Origin: an uncultured Ardenticatenia bacterium
Lineage (GTDB): Bacteria > Chloroflexota > Anaerolineae > 4572-78 > NAK82
Direction of reading: 5' to 3'
Assembly (NCBI GenBank): GCA_937127125.1
Contig: CAKZLO010000010.1
Span: 114,097-178,096, forward strand
DNA length: 64,000 nucleotides
Shown: piece by piece, positions 28,265 to 38,795 of the stretch
Layout: every line of letters begins with the position of its first letter
How positions within the stretch are numbered: the stretch's first letter is position 1
Notes under the pieces: model-generated
Seen by the model: only the letters and a program-made list of their open reading frames with translations
What the model was told of the DNA's origin: nothing
Database searches by the model: none
Program-made: the position numbers and the translations under genes

Positions 28265-31200
28265 GTGATGGTTACTTCGGCAAGCGATGGAGGGTATCAG
28301 CAGCTGTTGAAATCGATATCGTTCTCTAATCCGGCGGCGGCGTGCCGGGCGCTGGAACGTACGTTCGGGTGGTGTGATGATTCAGAGATAACATCTCGAG
28401 TATCAGCACATCTGAATGCAGCGCTGTCTGCGGCAGCTGACCCCGACCGCGTGCTAATCAATCTAGAGCGTTTCATTGCGGCGGCGACAGAGCGTCGCGC
28501 GCTCTGGCTTGCCCTGGCGGCCACGCCCCGTCCTTTGGACATGCTGGCTACCCTTTTCGCGGGCAGCCAGTTTCTCACTGAGATCCTATTGCGTCACCCA
28601 GAGTACTTCTGGCAACTTATGGAACGTCGTTACCTGACGCGTTGCAAAAGTCGCGAGCAATTATATCACGAAGCCCGCGCCGTGCTCGCCCAGCAACCAA
28701 CTGTGGAAGCCCAGTTAGACGCTCTGCGACGTTATCAACGTCGTGAGTTGCTACGTATCGGTGCGAGTGATCTGTTCGGTTTTCTAGATTTGCCTTCGGT
28801 TACCAAACAGCTTTCTTACCTCGCCGACACCATGATACGCCTAAGCCTAGAGGTTGCTGCCAGACAAACAGGCACCCCGCTGGATGGTTTTGCAGTAATT
28901 GGCCTAGGCAAATTGGGGGGTGAGGAGCTGAACTACAGCTCTGACATAGATCTGCTCTTCGTAACCGGTGGTGATCCGAGCAGCTATCAACGGCTCGGTG
29001 AACGCTTGGTCGATGCGCTCTCACGCGTTACGGCAGGCGGATTTTTGTACCGGGTGGATATGCGGCTGCGCCCTTGGGGTAGCAGTGGCATGCTGGTGTC
29101 TTCCCTGTGTGGATACGTCAACTACATGCACCAGCACGCACATGCGTGGGAAAAGCAGGCGCTCTTGAAGGCACGATTTGTGGCGGGCGATGAACAATCT
29201 GGTGCAGCATTCCTTCGCTGTGCCGAAGAGATTTTGTTCGATGCGGGGAACTCACGCAGTCTGTGTGTCGATATCCACACGATGAAACAACGGACCGAGG
29301 CATTCTTGAAGGCGCTCGGCCGCCTGTGGGGTGAGGTGAAGCTGGGCATCGGATCAATCCGCGACGTCGAGTTTGTGACCCAATACCTCCAGCTCGTGCA
29401 CGGCACGAGTAAGCGTCATCTCTATTGTCCCAACACGTTGGAGGCTCTGCATCGCCTGGTGTCGAGTGGGGTATTGGCGCCCGATCACTATTGCATACTT
29501 GCAGATGGATATGTCTTCTTGCGCACTGTGGAACACTATCTGCAAATGATGGAATATCGTCAGACCTCTACGTTGCCCCGCGATACCAAAGCTTTACAGT
29601 ATCTTGCGTGGCGGTTGGGCTTCCACGGAGCACATGCGGATGAGGAGCTGCTATTGCGTTACGAGCAACACAGCACAGCAATTCGCAGTGTGTATCAGCA
29701 CTTCCTAGAAGGAGGATATATGACAGAAGCTCGCCCATCCTGCACGATGGGGCCATCTTATGAGGTCGATCGCCACGTAGCACGTATGGACGCCTCCTAC
29801 AGCAACATTTTCAGTCAAGCGGAGATTGCACGCCATGCAGCTTTGGCTGAGTTGCTGAATGATGAGAATCTGGTCGAGATAGACGTGCAGCCGTTGGAGC
29901 AGAACCGTTGGCGTGTCACGGTGGTGGCGTATGATTATCCGGGTGAGCTCTCTCTTATCTGCGGTCTACTCTTCGTCTACGGTTTTAGCATTCTGGACGG
30001 CTATGTTTTCACTTATGAGCCACTGCCAGGAGAGCACGAAGCCGATGGGATATCACAACCCTCCCAAGGTTCACAACTAGACAGTGCCAGGAAGATCGTG
30101 GACGTGTTCACCGTTGAGCCAGTGCGTGGCGACAGCAATGTTGATTTGTGGTATAGCTACCGGAACGACCTAGCAGCTTTGCTGCGTATGATGCAAACCG
30201 GTGAACGCCGCAAGGCACGTGGTGAGCTGGCTAAACGCGTTGCGGCAGTTATGCGAGAAACGGACAAAGTGCCTGCAACGTTGTATCCGGTGGACATTGA
30301 GATCGACAATACAAGTTCCTCTCGTTACACTGTGCTCACAATTGAAACACCCGACACACCAGGGTTCTTGTACGAGTTTTCTAACGCGCTGGCAATCAAT
30401 CGCGTCTACATCGCACGGGTAATCGTCTCTTCGGTCGGAAATCGTGTGCGGGATGTGTTGTACGTAACCGACGAGCATGGCCAGAAGATCACTGCGCCGG
30501 AGAGACAACGTGAGCTGCGTGCCGCTACTGTGCTTATCAAGCATTTTACACACTTGCTGCCACATTCACCTGACCCTGAAACAGCATTGCTCCACTTCAG
30601 AGAGTTCCTTGCCCAGCTGTTCACACGGCCAAATTGGCCAGATGAGCTTGCCTCATTGGAACGTCACGATGTACTAGACGCGCTGGCACGTTTGTTGGGG
30701 GTTAGTGAGTTCCTGTGGGACGATTTTCTGCGGATGCAGTACGCCAACTTGTTCCCTGTGGTGCGTGATGTGGATGCCTTATCAATAGCGCGCTCTCAGG
30801 AGCAGCTGCGCGAAATGCTCCGCCGCGAATTGGCAGCTGCCCCAGATAGTACCACACGACGCGACGTGCTAAATGCCTTCAAGGATCGCGAGATGTTTCG
30901 CGCGGATATGCGCCACATTTTGGGCTACATTACGGAATTCGGCCAGTTTTCCTCAGAACTCACTGACCTGGCTGAAGTGGTGGTCGAGGCTGCCGTTGAA
31001 CTGTGCGAGGATGAGCTGCGAGCTCGTTATGGCTTGCCGTTGCGCGCGGATGAGCAACCGGCTCAACTGTGTGTGTGTGCTTTGGGTAAATTCGGGGGGC
31101 GCGAGCTGGGGTTCGCCTCGGACATCGAGCTCATGTTTGTGTTTCAAGGTGGTGGCCAAACTTCTGGCCCTCAGCGAATCAGCACAGCAGAGTATTATGA

Positions 31201-31912
31201 GCGGCTGGTGCAATCTTTTGTCGCCGCAATACGCGCCCGCCGTGAGGGTACTTTCCACATCGACTTGCAATTGCGACCATACGGCAAACATGGAAGCATG
31301 GCAGTGCCTCTGGAAGCGTTTCGACGTTATTTTGCGCCAGAGGGCGAAGCATGGGCCTATGAGCGTCAAGCGCTGGTCAAATTGCGCCCTATATTTGGCG
31401 ATGTGGCATTGGCACGCGAGATTGTCGCACTGCGCGATGCGTACGTGTACCGCGGCGAGCCGTTTGATGTGGCGGCTATGCGCGCAATGCGCGAACGGCA
31501 GATACGCCACTTGGTAGCTGGGGGCACATTGAATGCTAAATTCAGCCCGGGTGGTCTCGTGGATCTCGAATATATTGTACAAGCCCTGCAGATTAACCAT
31601 GGGGCGAGTAATCCTGCTTTGCGCGAGACTAACACTGGCCGCGCCCTGACCGCATTGGCAGAGGCAGGTATCCTGTCTCCAGAGCAGTACACGTGTTTGC
31701 GTGAAGCGCTCATCTTCTTGCGCCGGCTTATCAATGCGTTGCGAGTGGTACGTGGCAATGCACGCGACCTGACGGTGCCGCCAGCCGACAGTGAGGAATT
31801 TGCCTTCTTGGCGCGTCGGTTGGGTTACGGTAAAGAGATCGCTCGGCTGCGTGAGGATCTGCTACGCCATACTGGCAATGTCCAAGAGCTGAGTCGCCAG
31901 CTGTTGGGTTAG
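28265..31912 (+). CDS. glnE: Glutamine-synthetase adenylyltransferase (GlnE)-like protein with two internal ACT-like domains
   Basis: Two NTase modules ('FAVIGLGKLGGEELNYSSDIDLLFV', 'LCVCALGKFGGRELGFASDIELMFV') each followed by a GlnE helical motif ('GSIRDVEFVTQYLQLVHG', 'GGLVDLEYIVQALQINHG'); ACT-like segments 'WRVTVVAYDYPGELSLICGLLFVYGFSILDGYVFT' and 'YTVLTIETPDTPGFLYEFSNALAINRVYIARVIV' between them. Confidence 0.88.
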   Translation: MMVTSASDGGYQQLLKSISFSNPAAACRALERTFGWCDDSEITSRVSAHLNAALSAAADPDRVLINLERFIAAATERRALWLALAATPRPLDMLATLFAGSQFLTEILLRHPEYFWQLMERRYLTRCKSREQLYHEARAVLAQQPTVEAQLDALRRYQRRELLRIGASDLFGFLDLPSVTKQLSYLADTMIRLSLEVAARQTGTPLDGFAVIGLGKLGGEELNYSSDIDLLFVTGGDPSSYQRLGERLVDALSRVTAGGFLYRVDMRLRPWGSSGMLVSSLCGYVNYMHQHAHAWEKQALLKARFVAGDEQSGAAFLRCAEEILFDAGNSRSLCVDIHTMKQRTEAFLKALGRLWGEVKLGIGSIRDVEFVTQYLQLVHGTSKRHLYCPNTLEALHRLVSSGVLAPDHYCILADGYVFLRTVEHYLQMMEYRQTSTLPRDTKALQYLAWRLGFHGAHADEELLLRYEQHSTAIRSVYQHFLEGGYMTEARPSCTMGPSYEVDRHVARMDASYSNIFSQAEIARHAALAELLNDENLVEIDVQPLEQNRWRVTVVAYDYPGELSLICGLLFVYGFSILDGYVFTYEPLPGEHEADGISQPSQGSQLDSARKIVDVFTVEPVRGDSNVDLWYSYRNDLAALLRMMQTGERRKARGELAKRVAAVMRETDKVPATLYPVDIEIDNTSSSRYTVLTIETPDTPGFLYEFSNALAINRVYIARVIVSSVGNRVRDVLYVTDEHGQKITAPERQRELRAATVLIKHFTHLLPHSPDPETALLHFREFLAQLFTRPNWPDELASLERHDVLDALARLLGVSEFLWDDFLRMQYANLFPVVRDVDALSIARSQEQLREMLRRELAAAPDSTTRRDVLNAFKDREMFRADMRHILGYITEFGQFSSELTDLAEVVVEAAVELCEDELRARYGLPLRADEQPAQLCVCALGKFGGRELGFASDIELMFVFQGGGQTSGPQRISTAEYYERLVQSFVAAIRARREGTFHIDLQLRPYGKHGSMAVPLEAFRRYFAPEGEAWAYERQALVKLRPIFGDVALAREIVALRDAYVYRGEPFDVAAMRAMRERQIRHLVAGGTLNAKFSPGGLVDLEYIVQALQINHGASNPALRETNTGRALTALAEAGILSPEQYTCLREALIFLRRLINALRVVRGNARDLTVPPADSEEFAFLARRLGYGKEIARLREDLLRHTGNVQELSRQLLG

Positions 31913-32033
31913 CTGTTGTCCAACCTTCGTTCCCTTTTCGGGGCGCTCCGAGCTGCACAAGGATAGGCTGGGAACGGCCCAGATCGAGCACAGGGGCTTC
32001 AAGATCTCTGTCATCTTATAACTTTTGATAGAT

Positions 32034-32062
32034 TTGACACGACACGCACGCGTCTATTATAT
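32034..32062 (+). promoter_or_regulatory. Putative promoter TTGACA-17-TTATAT of the glutamate synthase cluster
   Basis: Boxes at 32034-32039 and 32057-32062. Confidence 0.5.
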
Positions 32063-32078
32063 TGGCGCGCAATATAAT
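32056..32078. promoter_or_regulatory. 23-bp inverted repeat ATTATATTG-GCGCG-CAATATAAT overlapping the putative -10
   Basis: Perfect 9-bp arms read directly. Confidence 0.7.
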
Positions 32079-32380
32079 GCTTCTATTGCTATATGCTGCC
32101 CTCGAAAGAGTGTCAGCCGCTCGTCTCGCTGCCGAGACCCCCAAGGACGACGTCGTTGCCTGTAAACATAGTATCTTTGCGCCATACTTTGTGCGAATCG
32201 GGACAAAGGCACAAAAAGTGAGTTTATGCATCTCTATAGTAAGATAACAGGGTTAAAGGGAATTCCACCGAGTGGGTGCAAAGGTGTTTTCGTAGCTTTG
32301 AGTGCACTGTCCTCTTGTATTCTGGCAAAAACATAGATGGCTGGAACGGAGATCTCGCGCAAACAGGGGGATAATCATTT

Positions 32381-34021
32381 ATGATCCAATGGCCAAAGTC
32401 CAATGACGTTTTAGGCACCAACAATCGCGGTGATGCCACCGAATCGGGCCTTTGTACGTTGTGCCGCTCGGATTGCAAGGGACGATGTGAAACTTGGTTG
32501 GCCAGCTTGCGTGGTCGTAGTCTCTTATATCCGCGCAGTTTCGGACATGTTACAGCAGGTAGCCGCAATCTCACTCATGTTGGTGTCAGTTACAATGCGC
32601 TGCGTATCCAAGGTTACAGCTATGGTGCTGTGGGCTTGCCGCCCGGACTGTCAAACTCGCCGGAAGACTGTATTTTCCCGAATGTGCGGCTTGAAACGGA
32701 ATTCGGGTGGCTTGTCAAGACCAAATGTCGCATGCCTTTGATGACTGGAGCTCTGGGTTCTACTTTCGTTGCAGCCAAGTACTGGGATCCGCTAGCTATT
32801 GGGGCAGCATTGGTTGGCATCCCCATTGTTGTTGGGGAGAACGTAGTCGGTGTTGATCAACAGGCGGAAATCAAGGACGGGCGCGTCGTTAGATCGCCAG
32901 AGCTGGATCGTCGTGTGCAGACCTACCTGCGTTACTATGATGGCTACGGCGCCATCTTGGTGCAGATGAATGTGGAAGACACGCGTAACGGTGTGGCGGA
33001 GTATGTCATTGAGCGTTACGGTGATCATGCCGTTATTGAGCTGAAATGGGGCCAGGGTGCGAAAAATATCGGTGGCGAGATCCAGGTCACCAATATCGAG
33101 TATGCCCGTTTCCTCAAGCAGCGCGGCTATCTAGTTGATCCTGATCCAGATAAGTTGGAAGTACAGGAAGCATTCCGTCACGGCGCCATTCGCTCCTTCG
33201 CTCGACATAGCCGGTTGGGTTACACAGATCTCAACAACGCCAATGCGGTGCGGGAGGCATTTATGGAACAAATCGCCTATCTGCGCCGATTGGGATATAA
33301 GCGCATTACTCTTAAGACTGGTTCATATGGTATGGAAGCCTTGGCTATGGCGATCAAATTCGCTACGGAAGCACAGCTGGATCTTCTCACCATAGATGGC
33401 TCGGGCGGTGGCACTGGTATGAGCCCTTGGAATATGATGGAGCACTGGGGTGTGCCTTCAATCTTTTTGCATGCCAAGGCTTATGAATATGCTTCCATTT
33501 TGGCAAGTAAGGGGAATCATATAGTGGACATGGCTTTCGCCGGGGGGTTGGCGCGCGAGGATCATATCTTCAAAGCACTGGCTCTGGGCGCTCCTTACAC
33601 GAAGCTCGTCTGTATGGGACGAGCGCTTATGATCCCCGCCTTCCTGGGCTCGAACATTGAAGGGGCACTTAACCCTGACGTCCGCGAAAGAGTGCACGGC
33701 AATTGGGATACCCTGCCTCCTAATATGGTCGAATTTGGCACGCAGCCCGAGGAGATCTTTGCAGGTTACTACGATGTACGTGCCAAAGTGGGCGCTGAGG
33801 AGATGAAGAATATCCCATATGGTGCCGTTGCATTGTGGACTCTGGCAGACAAGCTGGCAGCTGGCTTGCAGCAGCTGCTGGCAGGAGTCAGGAAATTCTC
33901 TGTTTCAGAGATCTCACGGCAGGATCTCTTCTCCGGAAACCGGGAGACTGAGCGTGAGACTGGTATTCCTTTTATGACCGATGTACAGGATGATGTAGCT
34001 CGAGCCATTTTGGAGATGTAG
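32381..34021 (+). CDS. Stand-alone FMN-binding glutamate synthase (GltB central/FMN domain)-like protein
   Basis: 'GQGAKNIGGEIQV', 'LTIDGSGGGTGMSPWNMMEHWGVPSIFLHAKAYEY', 'MAFAGGLAREDHIFKALALGAPYTKLVCMGRALMIPAFLGSNIEG'; N-terminal CTLCRSDCKGRC. Confidence 0.88.
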   Translation: MIQWPKSNDVLGTNNRGDATESGLCTLCRSDCKGRCETWLASLRGRSLLYPRSFGHVTAGSRNLTHVGVSYNALRIQGYSYGAVGLPPGLSNSPEDCIFPNVRLETEFGWLVKTKCRMPLMTGALGSTFVAAKYWDPLAIGAALVGIPIVVGENVVGVDQQAEIKDGRVVRSPELDRRVQTYLRYYDGYGAILVQMNVEDTRNGVAEYVIERYGDHAVIELKWGQGAKNIGGEIQVTNIEYARFLKQRGYLVDPDPDKLEVQEAFRHGAIRSFARHSRLGYTDLNNANAVREAFMEQIAYLRRLGYKRITLKTGSYGMEALAMAIKFATEAQLDLLTIDGSGGGTGMSPWNMMEHWGVPSIFLHAKAYEYASILASKGNHIVDMAFAGGLAREDHIFKALALGAPYTKLVCMGRALMIPAFLGSNIEGALNPDVRERVHGNWDTLPPNMVEFGTQPEEIFAGYYDVRAKVGAEEMKNIPYGAVALWTLADKLAAGLQQLLAGVRKFSVSEISRQDLFSGNRETERETGIPFMTDVQDDVARAILEM

Positions 34022-34129
34022 GACACCAGGCCTGTTTCTCAAAGTTTGTTTCCTAATTAACTCTTGGTTTGTCTGCGCGACGGGGCGTGCTGGTTTTCGA
34101 TGGGATTCGATGTAGGAGAGGTTGGTCGT

Positions 34130-37100
34130 ATGGATCTATGGAATGAGGGGTCGTGGCATGGCACGCTCTACGCGCCGCGTTTCGAACACGCTGCGTGTGG
34201 AATAGGGTTCGTCGTAAATGTTAAAGGAGAAAAATCCAACGCGGTAGTTCGCCAGGCGCTTACGATGTTGCGCAACATGGCGCATCGAGGAGCTACCGGA
34301 GCGGATCCTAACACGGGGGATGGCGCCGGCATCATGCTCCAGATCCCTCACACTTTCCTCAAGAAAGCATGCTGGGAGATCGGGATCGACCTGCCACCTC
34401 CAGGTCAATACGGAGTTGGTATGCTTTTCCTATCCCCTATGGACAAAGCGCGCAGCGAACGCATTTGCGAAAGATGTCTGGAGCAGATTGTACAAGAGGA
34501 GGGACAACGCGTATTGGGGTGGCGTACTGTGCCCACAGATGCCACCTGTCTGGGTGAAACGGCACGTGCCTCTAAACCGTTTGTGCGCCAGATCTTCATT
34601 GGCCGCGATCCGCGTATCGAAGATGATATGGCCTTTGAGCGCAAACTCTATGTTATTCGCCGCCGCATTGAGAACGAAATCCGGCGACGGCGGATGCTGG
34701 ATCTAGTCAGTCGTCCGGGACAGCTGCCGTTCGGCTCGTTTTTCTATGTGAGCAGCATGTCACACCGGACAATTGTTTACAAGGGGATGCTCACGGCGAC
34801 ACAGCTCGAGCTATTCTACCCTGACCTTTCCCACCCCGCGATGGAGTCGGCGCTAGCTCTGGTGCATTCGCGCTTCAGTACCAACACTTTTCCTAGCTGG
34901 GACCGTGCCCATCCCTATCGCATGATCATCCACAATGGCGAGATCAACACGCTGCGTGGCAACGTGAACTGGTTTCATGCCGGACAGGCGATGTTCAAGT
35001 CTTCCCTCTTCGGCGAAGATTTGCAAAAGGTGTTGCCCATCATTAACCCGGAAGGGAGCGATTCGGCCATTCTCGATAATGTAGTCGAGTTTCTGGTGCT
35101 AAGCGGTCGCTCGCTGCCTCATGCCATCACGATGCTAATACCTGAGCCTTGGTCGCGCCACGAGAGCATGAGCGATGAAAAACGTGCTTTCTACGAGTTC
35201 CACAGCACCCTGATGGAACCATGGGATGGACCAGCAGCTGTTGCGTTCACCGATGGGATACAGGTGGGTGCTGTGTTGGATCGCAACGGGCTGCGACCTG
35301 CACGCTACTATGTCACCCAGGACGACATAGTTATTATGGCCTCCGAGGTGGGTGTGCTGGACATTCCGCCTGAACGTGTGCTCTACAAAGGTCGCCTGGA
35401 ACCGGGACGCATGCTGCTCGTTGATACTGCGCAAGGGCGCGTTATCAGCGATGATGAGATCAAACATCAGATCGCTGGTGCACAGCCATATCGCCAACGG
35501 CTTAACCAGTACCTAGTGGAGCTGGAACGTCTGCCGTCTAAAAATGATGCTGTGCCCCCTATACCGGACCACGCGAATATTGTACTCCGTCAGCGAGCAT
35601 TTGGTTATACATATGAAGACGTGCGTCTCCTGATAGCACCAATGGCTGAGCAGGGTGTCGAACCGATAGGATCGATGGGCAACGATGCCCCTTTAGCAGT
35701 GTTATCGGAACGGCCTCAGCTGCTTTATAACTATTTCAAGCAATTGTTCGCCCAGGTAACAAATCCCCCCATTGATGCAATCCGAGAAGAGCTGGTCACG
35801 TCCACCGAGCTGATGTTGGGCAGCGAGGGCAACTTGCTTGAGCCGGGTCCGGAGAGCTGTCGTCAGATCAAGCTCTCTTCCCCTATCTTGACCAACTCAG
35901 AGTTAGCGCGACTGCGACACATTGATTGGCCTGGGTTCAAGTCGCGCACGTTGCCCATCTTGTTCAGTCCCACAGGTGGTGGCGCAGCACTGGAAGAAGC
36001 TATGGAGGAAATCTATCGACAAGCTGATGCCGCCATCGAAGATGGCATCAATATTCTCATCCTGTCTGATCGGGACATTGGTTCGGATAAGGCAGCTATT
36101 CCAGCACTATTGGCGGTCTCGGGTTTGCATCATCATCTGATCCGACATGGCACACGTACCCGGGTCAGCTTGGTGGTGGAGTCTGGCGAGCCGCGTGAGG
36201 TGCATCACTTTGCTACTTTGCTTGGATATGGCGCTTCAGCTGTTAATCCCTACTTGCTATATGAGACTGTGGCCGACGCGATTCGCGAAGGCTTGATCAA
36301 CGGTATCGATTATGAGCAAGCAGAGAAGAACGTGGTGAAGGCGCTCGTCAAAGGTGTGCTCAAGATCGCCTCTAAAATGGGCATCTCTACATTGCAAAGC
36401 TACTTTGGTGCCCAGATCTTCGAGGCAGTCGGTCTGCATCAAAGCGTCATCGACCGCTATTTCACGTGGACGCCATCGCGTATTGGTGGCGTCGATATTG
36501 ACGTGATTGCCCAGGAAGCAGTGTTACGCCATCGGCGCGCCTTTGCAGAACGCCAGCCGGACGATTTCGCATTAGACACCGCGGGAGATTATCAGTGGCG
36601 TTATGATGGCGAATACCATCTGTGGAATCCTGAGACGATCTACAAACTGCAGTTGGCATGCCGAACCGGAGATTACACGGTCTATAAGGAATATGCCCGG
36701 CTGATTAACGATCAAACGCAGCGCTTAGCGACCCTGCGGGGCCTGCTTGATCTCAAATTTGCAAGCGAACCGGTGCCATTGGATGAGGTCGAGTCAGTGG
36801 AATCGCTGGTCAAACGTTTCAAGACGGGAGCAATGTCTTATGGCTCGATCAGCAAAGAGGCACATGAGGCGCTGGCCATCGCGATGAATCGCATTGGGGG
36901 CAAGAGCAATACGGGTGAGGGGGGTGAGGACCCGGCACGTTACAACCCCGATCCGAATGGTGACTCGCGCAATAGCGCCATCAAGCAGGTAGCTTCAGCT
37001 CGGTTTGGGGTGACCAGTGAGTATCTCGTCAATGCCCAAGAGATTCAGATCAAGATGGCTCAGGGAGCTAAGCCGGGTGAAGGAGGGCAGCTACCTGGCC

Positions 37101-38773
37101 ACAAGGTGTACCCCTGGATCGCAGAGGTGCGCCATTCAACGCCCGGGGTTGGCCTCATTTCGCCGCCGCCGCATCACGATATCTACTCGATCGAGGATTT
37201 GGCACAACTGATCCATGACTTGAAGTGTGCCAACCCGGAAGCGCGCATCAGTGTGAAGCTGGTCTCGGAAGTGGGAGTAGGCACCATTGCTGCTGGGGTG
37301 GCGAAAGCGCGTGCCGATGTAGTGCTTATCAGCGGCTATGATGGTGGCACCGGTGCCGCGCCCCAGTCTAGTATTAAGCATGCCGGTCTGCCTTGGGAAC
37401 TGGGCTTAGCAGAGACACACCAGACGCTTGTGCTCAATGGGCTGCGCGATCGCATCGTGGTTGAGACTGACGGTCAGCTTAAGACTGGCCGTGACGTAGT
37501 CATTGCAGCGTTACTTGGCGCGGAGGAATTCGGCTTTGCCACTGCCCCGTTGGTTGCTCTAGGTTGTGTGATGATGCGGGCTTGCCATCAGGACAATTGC
37601 CCGGTTGGAATCGCCACGCAGAATCCAGCGCTGCGTCGCAATTTCGCCGGCGATCCCCAACATGTGGTCAATTTTATGTACTTCGTAGCTCAGGAAGTGC
37701 GTGAGTTGATGACCCGTCTGGGATTCCGCACCCTTGAAGAAATGGTGGGACGCACAGACCGATTACAGGTGCGAGAGGATGTATCGCACTGGAAGGCGAA
37801 GCACCTTGACCTATCCACCATCCTCAAACAGCCTGACGTACCAGCGACAGTGGGACGATACTGTCGTGTGAGTCAGGACCATGGATTGGAGAAAACCCTT
37901 GATTACCGTGTGTTGCTTGAGCTGTGCCGACCAGCTTTAGAACATGGTGTTCCGGTGGTGGCGACTTTGCCAGTGCGCAACGCTGACCGTGCGGTCGGTA
38001 CAATGTTGGGAAGTCGTGTCACACGACGGTATGGCGGTGCCGGCCTGCCCGAGGACACCATCCGGCTGTATTTTGAGGGTTCAGCCGGCCAGAGCTTTGG
38101 GGCTTTCATTCCACGCGGTCTGACATTCTACCTTGAGGGGGAAGCCAACGATTATCTCGGCAAAGGTCTCTCAGGGGGCAAGATTATCGTCTATCCGCCT
38201 GCTGGCAGCAGGTTCGTTGCCGACGAGAATATCATTATCGGCAACGTCGCACTGTATGGTGCCACCAGTGGTGAAGCTTATATATGCGGCGTGGCCGGTG
38301 AGCGCTTCTGCGTGCGCAACAGTGGTGCATCGGCAGTTGTAGAGGGAGTGGGCGATCACGGATGTGAGTATATGACCGGCGGGCGTGTAGTGGTGTTAGG
38401 CAAGACAGGACGCAATTTCGCTGCCGGGATGTCGGGAGGCATCGCCTATGTCTTTGATGAAGATGGCAACTTTGCCCAACGTTGCAATTCAACGATGGTC
38501 TGGATGGAACGCTTGGAAGATCCAGATGAGATCGAGCAAGTGCGCCAGATGATTGTGCGGCATGCCGAATACACTCGCAGCCAGAAGGCCCAGAAGCTGT
38601 TGGAATACTGGGCTGAGGCAGTAACCAAGTTTGTAAAGGTAATGCCTAAGGATTACAAGCGCATGCTGGAAGCAGTTGCGCGTGTTAGAGCGCAGGGTGT
38701 GTCCGAAGAACAGGCGTATATGATCGCATTCGACCTCAATAAGATGGACAGTGCAAGGATAGGTGGTAACTAG
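34130..38773 (+). CDS. gltB: Glutamate synthase large subunit
   Basis: '[18 protein letters not shown]' (class II GATase), '[37 protein letters not shown]', '[21 protein letters not shown]', '[15 protein letters not shown]', C-terminal GXGXG domain. Confidence 0.97.
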   Translation: MDLWNEGSWHGTLYAPRFEHAACGIGFVVNVKGEKSNAVVRQALTMLRNMAHRGATGADPNTGDGAGIMLQIPHTFLKKACWEIGIDLPPPGQYGVGMLFLSPMDKARSERICERCLEQIVQEEGQRVLGWRTVPTDATCLGETARASKPFVRQIFIGRDPRIEDDMAFERKLYVIRRRIENEIRRRRMLDLVSRPGQLPFGSFFYVSSMSHRTIVYKGMLTATQLELFYPDLSHPAMESALALVHSRFSTNTFPSWDRAHPYRMIIHNGEINTLRGNVNWFHAGQAMFKSSLFGEDLQKVLPIINPEGSDSAILDNVVEFLVLSGRSLPHAITMLIPEPWSRHESMSDEKRAFYEFHSTLMEPWDGPAAVAFTDGIQVGAVLDRNGLRPARYYVTQDDIVIMASEVGVLDIPPERVLYKGRLEPGRMLLVDTAQGRVISDDEIKHQIAGAQPYRQRLNQYLVELERLPSKNDAVPPIPDHANIVLRQRAFGYTYEDVRLLIAPMAEQGVEPIGSMGNDAPLAVLSERPQLLYNYFKQLFAQVTNPPIDAIREELVTSTELMLGSEGNLLEPGPESCRQIKLSSPILTNSELARLRHIDWPGFKSRTLPILFSPTGGGAALEEAMEEIYRQADAAIEDGINILILSDRDIGSDKAAIPALLAVSGLHHHLIRHGTRTRVSLVVESGEPREVHHFATLLGYGASAVNPYLLYETVADAIREGLINGIDYEQAEKNVVKALVKGVLKIASKMGISTLQSYFGAQIFEAVGLHQSVIDRYFTWTPSRIGGVDIDVIAQEAVLRHRRAFAERQPDDFALDTAGDYQWRYDGEYHLWNPETIYKLQLACRTGDYTVYKEYARLINDQTQRLATLRGLLDLKFASEPVPLDEVESVESLVKRFKTGAMSYGSISKEAHEALAIAMNRIGGKSNTGEGGEDPARYNPDPNGDSRNSAIKQVASARFGVTSEYLVNAQEIQIKMAQGAKPGEGGQLPGHKVYPWIAEVRHSTPGVGLISPPPHHDIYSIEDLAQLIHDLKCANPEARISVKLVSEVGVGTIAAGVAKARADVVLISGYDGGTGAAPQSSIKHAGLPWELGLAETHQTLVLNGLRDRIVVETDGQLKTGRDVVIAALLGAEEFGFATAPLVALGCVMMRACHQDNCPVGIATQNPALRRNFAGDPQHVVNFMYFVAQEVRELMTRLGFRTLEEMVGRTDRLQVREDVSHWKAKHLDLSTILKQPDVPATVGRYCRVSQDHGLEKTLDYRVLLELCRPALEHGVPVVATLPVRNADRAVGTMLGSRVTRRYGGAGLPEDTIRLYFEGSAGQSFGAFIPRGLTFYLEGEANDYLGKGLSGGKIIVYPPAGSRFVADENIIIGNVALYGATSGEAYICGVAGERFCVRNSGASAVVEGVGDHGCEYMTGGRVVVLGKTGRNFAAGMSGGIAYVFDEDGNFAQRCNSTMVWMERLEDPDEIEQVRQMIVRHAEYTRSQKAQKLLEYWAEAVTKFVKVMPKDYKRMLEAVARVRAQGVSEEQAYMIAFDLNKMDSARIGGN

Positions 38774-38795
38774 AAACGGATAAGGTGGCGTGAGG

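Noticed and set aside
30873-31600. Overlapping 214-aa (+) and 215-aa (-) ORFs
   Set aside because: Both lie inside the glnE-like CDS in other frames and lack domain motifs
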